NCBI GenBank assembly: GCA_009760885.1
Contig: CM019707.1
Span: forward strand, 33,147,645 to 33,211,644
Direction: 5' to 3'
Length of the DNA stretch: 64,000 nt
DNA from: Achatina immaculata
Lineage: Eukaryota > Mollusca > Gastropoda > Stylommatophora > Achatinidae
The notes under the pieces: model-generated
Seen by the model: only the letters and a program-made list of their open reading frames with translations
What the model was told of the DNA's origin: nothing
Database searches by the model: none
Position numbers and translations under genes: made by a program
Part shown: piece after piece, positions 1-11,908 of the stretch
How positions within the stretch are numbered: the first letter of the stretch is position 1
Layout of the letters: each line of letters starts with the position of its first letter

Positions 1-340
1 ACGAAGAATTAGAAATATATTTTGGCCAAACACCCTAAGAAATAACATCTTATTGGCAGAAACGCAGATGAAGCCGCTGACAGCAATTATTGAGGAAAGA
101 CGCTGGCGATGGTTGGGACATGTGCTCCGAATGACTGAAAACTCACTACCAAAAATACCAATAAGATGGACACCACAGAGGAACAGAAGTAAGGGTAGAC
201 CAAAAGAGACATGAAGAAGAACAACAGAAAGGATGTTGAGCAATAGAGGGCTCACCTGGGCAAGAGCAGAAAAAAAGGCGAAGGACAGGCATTTGTGGAA
301 AACCCTTGCAGAAGCCCCATGTGCCCTGGGCACTTAAGGT
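1..340 (+). pseudogene. LINE reverse-transcriptase C-terminus, decayed
   Basis: Conceptual translation gives the C-terminal tail of a LINE endonuclease/reverse-transcriptase polyprotein: a WRWLGHVLRM core, then KGRPKET, then WARAEKKAKDRHLWKTL and a final ALGT stop. The WxWxGHxxRM...GRPxxTWRR layout is typical of the region after the RT palm in many invertebrate LINEs. One in-frame TGA follows KET, so the piece is dead. The left end lies outside the window. A second, shorter copy of the same 3' end sits inside the gypsy element at 59973-60120. The RT catalytic box is not present, so this is only the terminal part. Confidence 0.85.
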
Positions 341-369
341 TCAGAGAGAGAGAGAGAGAGAGAGAGAGA
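341..369 (+). repeat. (GA)n tail of the LINE
   Basis: A run of GA dinucleotides directly follows the LINE stop codon and a GGTTCAGAGA motif. The same GGTTCAGAGA-purine tail ends the copy at 59973-60120, so this is probably the element's own 3' tail and not an independent microsatellite. Confidence 0.75.
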
Positions 370-533
370 TATTTAACAGAAGTAGTATGTATATAACAGT
401 GGAAACAAAACTTTGATCCTATTTTGCCGAATAGGAAACCGAATAGTGTTACGTTGGTTTGCTTGAATAATATTCGCTTTGCTTTCATTCGGTACTCTTT
501 CACCATTTTGTTGCAATGTAAAAATTAATTATA

Positions 534-571
534 TCACCACCACCACCACCACCACTACCACCACCACCACC

Positions 572-617
<46 letters not shown>
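534..617. repeat. (ACC)n/(ATC)n microsatellite
   Basis: Trinucleotide run that changes from ACC units to ATC units about two thirds of the way along. It keeps short poly-Thr/poly-Ile frames open, which are not genes. Confidence 0.95.
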
Positions 618-619
<2 letters not shown>

Positions 620-751
620 GTTGTATTATGTGACCTTTCTTCTGTTATATATAACCTTTCCTGTAATTTCAACACAAAAACCGAAGTTTTTCTTCTGTTA
701 TAGCTAAAGTGTATCCTCTTTGCTCTCTGTAAACTCTTTCACTAATTAAGT

Positions 752-985
752 GCCATGGCGCAAGAGATCATGTCTCTCAACAATTCCCTGTCCTTTGCGT
801 TGATTATGAGGCAAACAAGTGAGATTTATAGGACATTTCCGGAGAAGAGGATCATTCGAACACACTGTGGCAACTGAAAAAATTGAGGGAAGAAGAGACA
901 GAGGAAGACAGAAAGAGAAGGTACCATGTGTAGTTAACAGTGTGGCTAGGAAGAAAGTCACCGGCGGATATCATAGTCATAATCA
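752..985. pseudogene. LINE F2 C-terminus, broken with local inversion
   Basis: Positions 808-985 on the plus strand translate to a LINE C-terminal segment (RFIGHFRRR, then IEGRRDRGRQ, then ARKKVTGG). The same order is seen in the copies at 37800-38440 and 40180-40820. The next piece of the element (GQGIVERHDLLRH) lies at about 752-800 on the opposite strand, upstream. The tail is therefore inverted relative to the body. No RT catalytic residues remain. Confidence 0.7.
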
Positions 986-1027
986 TAATCAATTCTTTCA
1001 CTACCAATAATAACAACATTCTACCAA

Positions 1028-1276
1028 ACAAACACACACAGACACAGAAACACACAGGCATACACAGGCACAAATACACACACAGACACACATAGACTTA
1101 GAAACACACACAGACATACATAGATACATACATACACAGAAACACGCACAGAAACACACACAGACACAGAAACACACATGCAGACACACACAGATACAGA
1201 AAGACAGACACAGACGCACACAGATACATACAGACACAGAGACACAGACAGACACAAAGACAGACACACACACGCC
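1028..1276. repeat. CA/GACA complex microsatellite
   Basis: About 250 bp of interspersed CACA, CAGA and GACA units. It produces long Cys/Val-rich frames on the minus strand, which are artefacts of composition. Confidence 0.95.
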
Positions 1277-1323
1277 CGCCTGCTATGTTTCTCGCACGAA
1301 GTGACCAGGGGCCTATATTTATC

Positions 1324-1545
1324 TTAGGAATTACTAGTATTTTAAAACGTGAAATCTCAAGTTTATTGGAAGGGTACATAATGGGAAAAAGAAAGACAAG
1401 AAGACCAAGGCGAAGATGGCTGCAAGACATCGTGGATGCATCAGCAGCAGGGCATCTTACTCACAGCCGAGAGGCCTAAATGAATGTTGTTAGGGAGGCA
1501 AAGTTCCGCAAGGGACATGCAAATGAAAGAATGAATGAAACCTCC
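1324..1545 (+). pseudogene. LINE F1 3' end (copy 1)
   Basis: This is the terminal segment of the LINE family called F1 here: EGYIMGKRK, then RRPRRRWLQDIV, DASAAGHL, and AKFRKGHAN ending in a GAAT-type tetranucleotide tail. A short deletion between LQDIV and DASAAGHL and an early stop break the frame. Related copies lie at 11003, 11909, 20556 and 24115 on the plus strand, and at 36930, 39310 and 56088 on the minus strand. The first 20 bp are poorly matched, so the left boundary is approximate. Confidence 0.8.
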
Positions 1546-1874
1546 AAAACACGGAAAAAAACTGAATAGACGCAGTTAATTGTTGTAATTTTATTTTTAT
1601 AAAACCATTTAAATGGCTGACACTGGGAACAGAGTTAAGTTAACAGAAATGTTAAGTTCTCTGCGGCTTCATCTTCGATGTTAACAATACTCTCATATTC
1701 TTTGTTGCGAAAGTTGACAGAAAGGACAGAATTTGTTATCCGGAAGAAACGCAACCTAGAACATCATTCATACTTTGCCCTTCTTACTGAAAAGAAATGC
1801 TGGTTTTTAACAATCAAATTTCGTTTCGTTAAATTAACATTAAGAAGTTTTTATTTTACCATAGGCACAGGTGT
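1546..1874. other. No gene recognised
   Basis: AT-rich sequence with only short chance frames. No repeat unit or element end is recognised. Confidence 0.5.
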
Positions 1875-2330
1875 ACTACCTGCTTGTCTGCCGACTGGCG
1901 TGAGCGATCATGCTTTCGGACAGTTACCTGTGCCAGGTGCTGATTATAAGCTGTGCTGGTGCTCTCTGCCCATGCCGTCTTGTTAGTCTGTCCAGCATTT
2001 TCTCCCTCTGTCTACCTCGTTCTCTTCTGTCTTCTGTCTTTCCTGTTGTCACAATTTATTCTAGCTTTCCTCGCTGTAAAACGTGTTCTAAGAATCTGGA
2101 TTGTCTTTTTCTGAGTTTTTCCATTGTTTGTCTCGTCTCTCCAGCCTCTCTCAGAACCTCCTCGTTTGATTTCTTTGCTGTCCCTGGTATTCTCAACATT
2201 CTTCTAAGGAACCACGTTTCAGTGGCTTTCAGTGGCGTTGTACTTCATTAGTGACTGACCACGTCTCGCGTTCGTAAAATAAGCCTGGCTCGATGTAGCC
2301 CTGGAGTACTCTATTTCTTATTCCCAATGA
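1875..2330 (-). pseudogene. LINE F2 C-terminal fragment, minus strand
   Basis: Reading the minus strand across several frameshifts gives GYIEPGLFY, then a TNEVQRH segment, IPGTAKKSNEEVLRE, RQSRFLEHV and GRQ-type basic runs. This matches the order of the plus-strand F2 copies (CYIEPILFYGCEAW, PWTAKKTNEEVLRES, RQARFVGYF). The fragment covers the post-palm part of the RT polyprotein. It is heavily decayed, with stops and indels, and no catalytic box is present. Confidence 0.7.
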
Positions 2331-3095
2331 CGGTGATTTATTACACGAAATGCTTATCATTTCTGAAAAATTATTTTGGCCTGCGTTATTCTGCTATTAG
2401 TGGACTGAAAGGTTAAAAATTTCACAGCATCGGATGTGAATAGTTACTTACACTATCTAGCCCGTTCTGTTGCGAAATATGAAAATATATCACGAACTGT
2501 TGTTCATCATTATTTAAGTCACAAATTTACGACAAAATCAAAAGTCTCCCCATCATTATATGGAATAAAACTGTGTACATGACCTGGGATTTGCAAGTTT
2601 AGCTAATATCGTGGACATAACAAGACAGAAACAAGTTTTCTTCGATCTGTCTAGTTCTGGCTTCACGAAACCGACTTTCCTCGCAACATGCGCCATAATG
2701 ATCTTGAAACGCGGACTGAGTGACAGAGAAACTGGATTACACCTGTATCTCTGAATATCACGGTGGAATCAAGAAACAGACAACACCAGCGTGGTTAGTC
2801 TGTAGCTAGAAAAATAAAAAAGACGTGATTTTGGGATTAAATTGCGGATTATAGCAGCGATCAGCAAGTGCAGCCGTCCTGTAGACAGATTATCTTGGCA
2901 GCGAGATATTTCAGCCTTCAAACTTTCTCTGACATAAACACAGTAAAATGAAAAATAAATACTTAGAGGAAAGGAAAAAAAAGAAACAAATTATAATTGC
3001 ATGGTTGTTCAGAAAAAAACAAAACAAAACCAAAAACAAAACAAAACTGTAATTGGCCCAGTAACGCTTTCATTAACAACGATTGACTCAAACAA
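2331..3095. other. No gene recognised
   Basis: AT-rich sequence with an A-rich/AAAAC run near 2970-3045. Nothing else is recognisable. Confidence 0.5.
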
Positions 3096-3955
3096 TTATA
3101 CTATTATACAATTATGCTGCTAGATGATACGCTTATACGATACCCCTGGGTCATGCTGTTAGGTCATACGATTATAGGATACACATGAGTCATGCTGTTA
3201 GGTCATAGGATTATATTACACCACTCTGTTAAATCATACAATTGTATTGTACCATTGTGTCATGCTGTTAAATCTTACGATTATAGTATACCCCTGGCTC
3301 ATGCTGTTAAATCATGTGATTATACTATACCAATGACTCATGGTGTTAGATCATACGATTATACTATACCACTGACTCATGGTGTTAGATCATACGATTA
3401 TACTATACCACTGACTCATGGTGTTAGATCATGCGATTATACTATACCACTGACTCATGGTGTTAGATCATACGATTATACTATACCACTGACTCATGGT
3501 GTTAGATCATACGATTATACTATACCACTGACTCATGGTGTTAGATCTTACGATTATACTACACCACTGACTCATGGTGTTAGATCATACGATTATACTA
3601 TACCACTGACTCATGGTGTTAGAACATAGGATTATACTATACCACTGACTCATGGTGTTAGATCATACGATTATACTATACCACTGACTCATGGTGTTAG
3701 ATCATACTATTATACTATACCACTGACTCATGGTGTTAGATAATACGATTATACTATACCACTGACTCATGGTGTTAGATCATACGATTATACTATACCA
3801 CTGACTCATGGTGTTAGATCATACGATTATACTATACCACTGACTCATGGTGTTAGATCATACGATTATACTATACCACTGACTCATGGTGTTAGATCAT
3901 ACGATTATACTATACCACTGACTCATGGTGTTAGATCATACGATTATACGCTATT
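3096..3955. repeat. 39-bp satellite array
   Basis: About 21 tandem copies of a 39-bp unit containing GATTATACTATACCACTGAC and ATGGTGTTAGATCA. The first four to five copies are diverged and the rest nearly identical. Because 39 is a multiple of three, one frame stays open (3192-3629) as a 13-residue repeat containing YDYTIPLTHG. A copy with a changed GTTAGAACATAGG segment closes the frame, so coding is unlikely. A lone relic of the unit lies near 7462-7500. Confidence 0.93.
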
Positions 3956-4159
3956 GTAAAAATGTATTTATTTATAATTTAAGGGATTTTGTCTTCTTTG
4001 TGTCTTATTCGTAGACTTATTGTAGCTTATTTTAGGACTAGTTTCTTCTCCATGTTACAGCGTACAATCTGCAGGCGATTCTCTTACTGTTTTACTGTTA
4101 TATTCGCCAGAACCATTTCTTAACAAATCTTTACTTTTTTTTTATCAGTCATTTATACT

Positions 4160-4310
4160 CAGTACTTCATTTTATCATATATTTCATCAGTATTTTTATC
4201 ATATATACCATCACAACTTTTATCATATATTTCATCAGTATTTTTATCATATATTTCATCACTACTTTTATCATATATTTCATCCGTACTTTTATCATCA
4301 ATCTTCTGCC
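4160..4310. repeat. 24-bp minisatellite
   Basis: About six copies of a 24-bp unit of the form TATTTCATCAGTATTTTTAT plus CATA. On the minus strand it reads as an octapeptide YDKNTDEI repeat. It directly precedes the 40-bp array, and its last part (CATCATGGCTATTATTTAATG) grades into that array. Confidence 0.85.
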
Positions 4311-4320
4311 CATAGAACTT

Positions 4321-6718
4321 TCGTGCCTCATCATGGCTATTATTTAATGTAAGTTTTGGTTGAGTTGACGTCATGGTTATTACTTAATGTAAGTTTTGGT
4401 TGAGTTGACGTCATGGTTATTACTTAATGTAAGTTTTGGTTGAGTTGACGTCATGGTTATTACTTAATGTAAGTTTTGGTTGAGTTGACGTCATGGTTAT
4501 TACTTAATGTAAGTTTTGGTTGAGTTGACGTCATGGTTATTACTTAATGTAAATTTTGGTTGAGTTGACGTCATGGTTATTACTTAATGTAAATTTTGGT
4601 TGAGTTGACGTCATGGTTATTACTTAATGTAAATTTTGGTTGAGTTGACGTCATGGTTATTACTTAATGTAAATTTTGGTTGAGGTGAAGTCATGGTTAT
4701 TACTTAATGTAAATTTTGGTTGAGTTGACGTCATGGTTATTACTTAATGTAAATTTTGGTTGAGTTGACGTCATGGTTATTACTTAATGTAAGTTTTGGT
4801 TGAGTTGACGTCATGGTTATTACTTAATGTAAGTTTTGGTTGAGTTGACGTCATGGTTATTACTTAATGTAAGTTTTGGTTGAGTTGACGTCATGGTTAT
4901 TACTTAATGTAAATTTTGGTTGAGTTGACGTCATGGTTATTACTTAATGTAAATTTTGGTTGAGTTGACGTCATGGTTATTACTTAATGTAAATTTTGGT
5001 TGAGTTGACGTCATGGTTATTACTTAATGTAAATTTTGGTTGAGGTGAAGTCATGGTTATTACTTAATGTAAATTTTGGTTGAGTTGACGTCATGGTTAT
5101 TACTTAATGTAAATTTTGGTTGAGTTGACGTCATGGTTATTAATTAATGTAAATTTTGGTTTGAGTTGACGTCACGGTTATTACTTAATGTAAATTTTGG
5201 TTGAGTTGACGTCATGGTTATTACTTAATGCAAATTTTGGTTGAGTTGTGGTCATGGTTATTACTTAATGTAAATTTTGGTTGAGTTGACGTCATGGTTA
5301 TTACCTAATGTAAATTTTGGTTGAGTTGACGTCATGATTATTACTTAATGTAAATTTTAGTTGAGTTGACGTCATGGTTATTACTTAATGTAAATTTTGG
5401 TTGAGTTGACGTCATGGTTATTACTTAATGTAAATTTCGCTTGAGTTGACGTCATGGTTATTACTTAATGTAAATTTTGCATGAGTTGACGTCATGGTTA
5501 TTACTTAATGTAAATTTTGCTTGTGTTGACATCACGGTTATTATTTAATGTAAGTTTTACTTGAGCTGACATCATGGTTATTATTTAATGTAAGTTTTGC
5601 TTGAGCTGACATCATGGCTATTATTTAATGTAAGTTTTGCTTGAGCTGACACCATGGCTATTACTTAATGTAAGTTTTGCTTGAGCTGACATCATGGCTA
5701 TTACGTAATGTAAGTTTCGGTTGAGCTGACATCATGGTTATTACTTAATGTAAGTTTTGCTTGACCTGACATCATGGTTATTACTTAATGTAAGTTTTGC
5801 TTGACCTGACATCATGGTTATTACTTAATGTAAGCTTTGCTTGACCTGACATCATGGTTATTACTTAATGTAAGTTTTGGTTGAGCTGACATCATGGTTA
5901 TTACTTAATGTAAGTTTTGCTTGAGCTGACATCATGGTTATTACTTAATGTAAGTTTTGGTTGAGCTGACATCATGGTTATTACTTAATGTAAGTTTTGG
6001 TTGAGCTGACATCATGGTTATTATTTAATGTAAGTTTTGGTTGAGTTGACATCATGGCTATTACTTAATGTAAGTTTTGGCTGAGTTGACATCATGGTTT
6101 TTACTTAATGTAAGTTTTGGCTGAGTTGACATGATGGTTAGTACTTAGTGTAAGTTTTGGTTGAGCTGACATCATGGTTGTTACTTAATGTAAATTTTGC
6201 TTGATTTAACATCATTGTTGTTACTAATTGTAGGTTTTGCCTTAGTTAGCATCATGGGTGTTACTGAATGTAAGTTTTGGTTGAGCTGATATCATGGTTA
6301 TTACTTAATGTAAGTTTTGGTTGAGCTGACATCATGGTTATTACTTAATGTAAGTTTTGGTTGAGCTGACATCATGGTTATTACTTAATGTAAGTTTTGG
6401 TTGAGCTGATATCATAGTTATTACTTAATGTAAGTCTTGGTTGAGCTGATATCATGGTTATTACTTAATGTAAGTTTTGGTTGAGCTGACATCATGGCTA
6501 TTACTTAATGTAAGTTTTGGTTGAGTTGACATCATGGCTATTACTTAATGTAAGTTTTGCTTGAGTTGACATCATGGCTATTACTTTATGTAAGTTTTGC
6601 TTCAGTTGACATCATGGCTATTACTTAATGTAAGTTTTGCTTGAGTTGACATCATGGCTATTACTTAATGTAAGTTTTGGCTGAGTTGACATCATGGCTA
6701 TTACTTAATGTAAGTTCG
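4321..6718. repeat. 40-bp satellite with TGACGTCA octamers
   Basis: About 60 tandem 40-bp units: TGAGTTGACGTCATGGTTAT followed by TACTTAATGTAAGTTTTGGT. In the left half (4366-5494) nearly every unit holds a perfect palindromic TGACGTCA, about 26 by my count. From about 5530 on, the unit changes to TGACATCA with GAGCTGAC. Units alternate between AAG and AAA variants in blocks. Two units with GAGGTGAAGTCA lie exactly 360 bp apart (4681 and 5041), showing a nine-unit higher-order duplication. No protein frame is maintained. Confidence 0.95.
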
Positions 6719-7621
6719 CATCAGTTTAATTCTACCAACGGACACAAACAAACGTAAACAAACAAAACATCAAGGAGATTAACTTATTCTGACGGTAGTG
6801 TTGATGTTAATGAATCATAATGATGATCCTGAAGCACAAACACACAATTCTGAATGAACACATGATATCGAACATAAATTCAAACATGAATGCTGTCGGT
6901 ATATATGTGCATTCAAACGCATCAAACCTTCATATGATGTTCACAATCTATGATGATCAATGAAACTGGAAATGTCCCGGTGTTCCGAGACTAACACATG
7001 TCACACGTGACTGGCCAGCACGTAAATACAATCACGACACTTATACACAAAATTACTTTTCTTGATTGATCCAAAACCCATCTTTAGGCCTGTCACATAG
7101 GTATTTCATTTTTAACGTCGATATATTCCATTTTTAACTTCTATCTAACGTTCTTCATATACATGTTTTACAACTTACACTTATGATAACTTATAACACA
7201 ACTTACATAAACTGAGATGGGCCCAGGTGGAGATTATTGCTTGAACAATCTTTCCTAACACAGTGCAGAATTACTGGAAACACAAGACGAACATCAAAGC
7301 GCCTCCTACCACATCTGGCCAAGTCCCAATACGAAAAAAAAAAAAAGAAACTACCTTGTAAACTAAGAACTCAGAACTTTTTCCCAAAACCTGTTTCGTT
7401 TCGCTTCGTGTTTGGGCTCACAAGAAACGATACAAAACATATTCACATTATTACTGACTTATATGGTTAGATTTTACGTGTATACTATACCAGTGACTCA
7501 CTGGACTGGATCGCCCTGACCTCTGTTGGCCTAAATTGTTAAACATCCACATTATTTCTGATTGATCGCTCTTTTCATAATAAAATGAGAAACAAATGCA
7601 AAGTCACGAACACTACATCTG
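6719..7621. other. No gene recognised
   Basis: AT-rich unique-looking sequence. A relic of the 39-bp satellite (ACTATACCAGTGACTCA) occurs near 7480. No coding region is supported. Confidence 0.5.
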
Positions 7622-8010
7622 ATACAATATTCTCACAAACAAATACAAGATTATCGAGAAGCAATCTTATCTTATATATCTTATATCCTTCCCGTGCTGT
7701 TAGACGTCACATAGGGCTCGCAAAGTAGTTCGCCAATTTTTCCTGTCTTCGGCGAGTCTTTCAACCTCATCAAAGGATTTTATGCCTGTTAACTTGGCCT
7801 CTCTTAATAATGTTCTCTTCAGAGTTTCACGCGGTCTGCCCCTTTTTCTTCGGCCTGTTGTGTTTAAAAAAAAAGATCTAACATTCTCGCAAACAAATAC
7901 AAATTCTTACAAAAAAGGTGCAACATTCTCGCAAACAAATACCAAGATTCTCGAAAATAAATACAACTTTTTACAAAAAGATACAACATCCTCGCAAACA
8001 AACTGAAAGA
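7622..8010. repeat. Degenerate TTCTCGCAAACAAATACAA repeat, split by a LINE
   Basis: Units built on ATTCTCGCAAACAAATACAA occur at about 7630 and again from 7880 to 8005. The sequence between them (7668-7866) is a minus-strand LINE D tail, so the LINE landed inside this small array. Confidence 0.65.
7668..7866 (-). pseudogene. LINE D 3' end, minus strand
   Basis: The minus strand reads NTTGRRKRGRPRETLKRTLL, then REAKLTGIKSFDEVERLAED, then RKNWRTTLRALCDV and a stop, followed by an ATATAAGATA-type tail. It is almost identical to the 3' end of the long copy at 28090-28904. The frame is intact over this short length, but the copy is strongly 5'-truncated and non-functional. The host repeat matches on both sides. 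Confidence 0.88.
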
Positions 8011-9535
8011 TGAAAACTTCTTGTATTTCCGAATCCAGTTTGCTCGAGTTGGCAACCCTCCGGCACAGTAGACTTCTCATCTTCACATGGGGTCCCATTA
8101 ATTCAACGGATGTATAATGACAGAGCAGTTATTAACCCCTTTCCGCTGTGATTTTTCCGTGGCCAAATTATGTTGATTTTTTTGCACAATATTTACTCTC
8201 AGAGAAGCAGACATTTTGAAACAACGTGATGTTTTGCCTCTTCGTTTTAAGGCTATCTGACGTCAGATCAAGCTTAGCGTGACAAAGACGAGGCTGTATA
8301 ATGAAATAGATAGCCTGAAATATTATTAAAATAGAGGTAATGATTAACTATGGTTTATCAGTTGCCATACTGATATACACCAGGCTCAGAATCTAGGTAT
8401 TTCCGTGTAAGTTGTTGAAGGTAATTTCTTTCAGTACTTCCTTGTTTATTTTTAACTTGTATTTGTTGTTGCTGTTGTTGTTGTTTTTGTTCTGACTATT
8501 TTTGGTGTCTTCGTACGTTGCCACAAGCATGCTGTTTGAATCAAATAGAAACCAGCTTCTTTCGAAAACTTTCAGTCTGTTTATTTTATTTTATTTTTAG
8601 TCCACAATACATAGGACCGATTGTGCGTTACTATTCTGAATCACATAGAGTTAAGAGTGACGCGAACACTTCGGACTAGTGTCCCTCGTCTTGCAGCCAG
8701 ACTTTTGTTTTGTTTGTGAAGACATTTTATTTGTTGTTTTTTTAAATTTTCATAAAACAAGGAACAAACTCCGTTTTCTAGGACTGCCTCGACTGAAATG
8801 CTGCCGTGCCCTGCTACGTCTTGTCCTTTTGGCATGAAAACTCTGTTCACTCTCAACTGTGCTGCTCCTGTCTGCATCACAGAGCACACTGCTGGTTTCT
8901 GTGACACAGTGAAACGAACAGAAGAAACGACAAAAACCGTAAACACTGAACAAAGAACGGACAAACAGACACGAGGTTTTCAAAGATACAACAGCGCATA
9001 ATGCAACGAACACACCAAACATAAGTGAAGTGCTACATTATACCATGTAGGTTTCAGCCAGAAAATGACGGAATAAGAAATGAAAAGAAGCTAAGAGTTA
9101 AAGCAATCTCTGCAGCGTATCAGAATCGCTGTCAACAATTTAATTCTCTACGTGACCAGAATATACAGTACCTAGTAATCCTTCCTAAAATACTATGACA
9201 CGTTTCTGACCTCTGCGCACAACATCTAAGCTGTCTTTATAATCTAGAGTCTGAGCAGTGACATGAAGCATTCTAAACTCACACGCTGTTTCCTACTCTT
9301 TGACGCAATGTCAAACATAGTCTGACATACGTTGGCTGTAGTCGGCAGTTTCTTTTGCTTTTGATTTTTGTTTGTTTGTTTGTTTGTAGCAAAACAGTTT
9401 GGGAGCAGGGAGATGTTGAAAGTTTGTAGATGTTACCAAACATCTTTCTTTAGTTGAGCAGCTTCTATCATGACTGGCTCTACTGATGAGCATTAGCGGA
9501 ACCGGCCGTGATGAGAACACACCTGCTTCTAGGTT
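8011..9535. other. No gene recognised
   Basis: AT-rich sequence with a short (GTT)n run near 8463-8495 and chance frames near 8640-9020 on both strands. None of these frames has a recognisable domain or convincing splice context. Confidence 0.5.
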
Positions 9536-9607
9536 CAAACAAACAAACAAACAAACAAACAAACAAACAAACAAACAAACATACATACAAACATACAAAC
9601 AAACAAG
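9536..9607. repeat. (CAAA)n microsatellite
   Basis: Tetranucleotide run with a few CATA variants. It ends about 30 bp before the SINE. Confidence 0.95.
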
Positions 9608-9636
9608 GGAGGTGAAGTCTCGTCCCATCTGGCAAT

Positions 9637-10210
<574 letters not shown>

Positions 10211-10369
10211 AAACATACAATGAAACATAGCTTGGAGCCTACACAAAATTTCCAGGCACATAAAGGAGAAAACGGAAAGTAGGTTTTTACAACGCCAGCG
10301 AGGGAACTACACAGCCTAAGTAAACAACAGGGCTGGGGACGCACGGTATCCTGTAGTTCCAGTTATTCC

Positions 10370-10420
10370 CCGACCCCCCTCCCCCGGGGGCCTCCCCTTC
10401 CCTCCCCCTCCCCACTCAAC
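10370..10420. repeat. C-rich tract (G4-capable on minus strand)
   Basis: Several runs of four to six C separated by short spacers, with one CCCCCGGGGG palindrome. On the minus strand this gives at least four G runs, so a G-quadruplex is possible. No gene is attached to it. Confidence 0.6.
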
Positions 10421-10529
10421 TGCAGGACAGAACTAACATCCGGTACCAAAACTCAGGCCTCATTGCCGAGGCTGAGGCTAAGCTGCAGATTTGCAGTTCG
10501 GGGGCAATCAAGCGAGGCGGAACTTACTC

Positions 10530-10600
10530 ATGCGGAATAGCTCAGTGATTCCAGCGATATTCTAGGAGTAATTATGGCCGCTTAGCGCTAGATCAGTCTC
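10530..10600 (+). mobile_element. tRNA-like head, possible SINE remnant
   Basis: The segment GGAATAGCTCAGTGATTCCA with GCGATATTCTAGGA resembles the 5' half of a tRNA (A box of the TAGCTCAGTGG type, then an anticodon-arm-like region). A B box is only weakly visible (GATCAGTCTC). It does not fold as a complete tRNA by eye, so a decayed tRNA-derived SINE is more likely than a tRNA gene. Confidence 0.35.
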
Positions 10601-10835
10601 TGGTGTGTCTCTTGTTTTTCGCGGATTAACAAAGTGCTGTGCAGCTTGTTCTGCTGAGAGAGATCCTGATGTAGCGACGCCCCAGAAACTGATGGAGCAG
10701 TTATGTTTGTGGAACGTCGCACAGCAGCATGCAGGCTTTGACTGTAGAAATGAGTGCTAGTTTGTGGGGCCGAGATCGATTGAGTATTCAGACTGGCATG
10801 ACGGAAGAATGGAATGAGTCAGAAGCCAGCGTTAA

Positions 10836-11425
10836 TTTATATATATATATATATATATGAGTGTATATGTATATGTATGATATATGGATGTATATGTATG
10901 ATGTATGTGTTTGTATATATGTAAGATATTTGGATATATATACGTATAAAACATATATCATATTTATGATATATGTATATATCATATGTATGATATATGG
11001 ACGTCATGATAATCTAGAGAAGACCGTCTTGGACGGGTACATAATAGGAAAAAGAAAGAGAGGAAGACCAAAGGGAAGATGGCTGCAAACATCTTTGATG
11101 ATCTGCAAATGGATGCATCAGCAGCAGGCCAACTTGCTTACAACCGAGCGGCCTACAGGAGATTTGTTAGGGAGGTAAAGTTCCACAAGGAACATGCAGA
11201 TGAATGAATGGATGATATATGGGTGTATATGTATATGTATGATATATGAATATATATGTATATGTATGATATATGGGTGTATGTGTAGATGTATGATATG
11301 TGTTTATATGTACATGTGTGATATATGGGTGTATATGTATATGTATGATATATGGGTGTATATGTATATGTATAATATATAGGTGTATATGTACATGTAT
11401 TATATATATGTGTGTGTGTGTGCGA
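10836..11425. repeat. TATG/TATA microsatellite, interrupted by LINE F1
   Basis: Pure TA (10836-10857) then GTATATGTATGATATATGG-type units on both sides of the LINE tail at 11003-11213, ending in TG repeats near 11410-11425. The two halves have the same unit, so the LINE was inserted into an existing array. Confidence 0.9.
11003..11213 (+). pseudogene. LINE F1 3' end (copy 2), inside a microsatellite
   Basis: Translates with frame breaks as RHDNLEKTVLDGYIIGKRKR, then GRPKGRWLQ, MDASAAGQLAYN and KFHKEHADE, ending in GAATGAATGG. The sequence ATGATATATGG flanks it on both sides (left end at about 11001, right from 11214). This fits a target-site duplication, but the surrounding repeat makes that weak evidence. 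It is truncated and non-functional. Confidence 0.8.
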
Positions 11426-11908
11426 GTGTGTGTTTGTGCGGTGGATGGGTGGTTTTCTCGCTGGGAGAGCATGTTGCCCCTTGTATGTCGAGTGGCAGCA
11501 GGAATTTGTAGATGGAATGGTTAGCAAGAGAACGGACTACTTGTGACTTGTCAGGTAAACTGAGGAGTATAACCTGTTGTTCCTACACATCTATTTTGTC
11601 AGATCCGTTGTCTAATCCTTCTTAGGGAAACTAAGGTCTGTGACCTATCGTCCTTACAAGTGTCAGTGTCATAGCCTAGAGCATACTCATTCTCTCCTGT
11701 TATTTCCATCTGGCCACAAAATAATAACAAAGACATGGAATATGAAGGGTCGTTGCTAGGAGCAAAAGGGCTTATTGTTAGTATGACAGAGCTGTCCTCA
11801 CTTTAGTCAGAAACTCTGATGGACTGTTGCCACGCTTTATTCAAGTGCAAGAACTCCTTAACTATGACAGTTCATAAACCTGAATCACTTCTATAAATTT
11901 CGAATGAG
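11426..11908. other. No gene recognised
   Basis: Mixed unique-looking sequence between two LINE F1 tails. No coding or repeat structure is recognised. Confidence 0.5.

Noticed and set aside
3096..3955. CRISPR-like regular repeat
   Set aside because: The 39-bp units are contiguous, with no variable spacers, and the context is a eukaryotic genome. The same applies to the other arrays.
7782..8006. Plus-strand frame across 7782-8006
   Set aside because: It is the antisense of a LINE D tail joined to the TTCTCGCAAACAAATAC repeat.
8641..9022. Overlapping frames of 67-107 codons on both strands
   Set aside because: No recognisable domain, no splice context and base composition like the surroundings.
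10530..10600. Functional tRNA gene
   Set aside because: Only the 5' half resembles a tRNA. The T-arm and acceptor pairing are not visible, so a SINE remnant is more likely.
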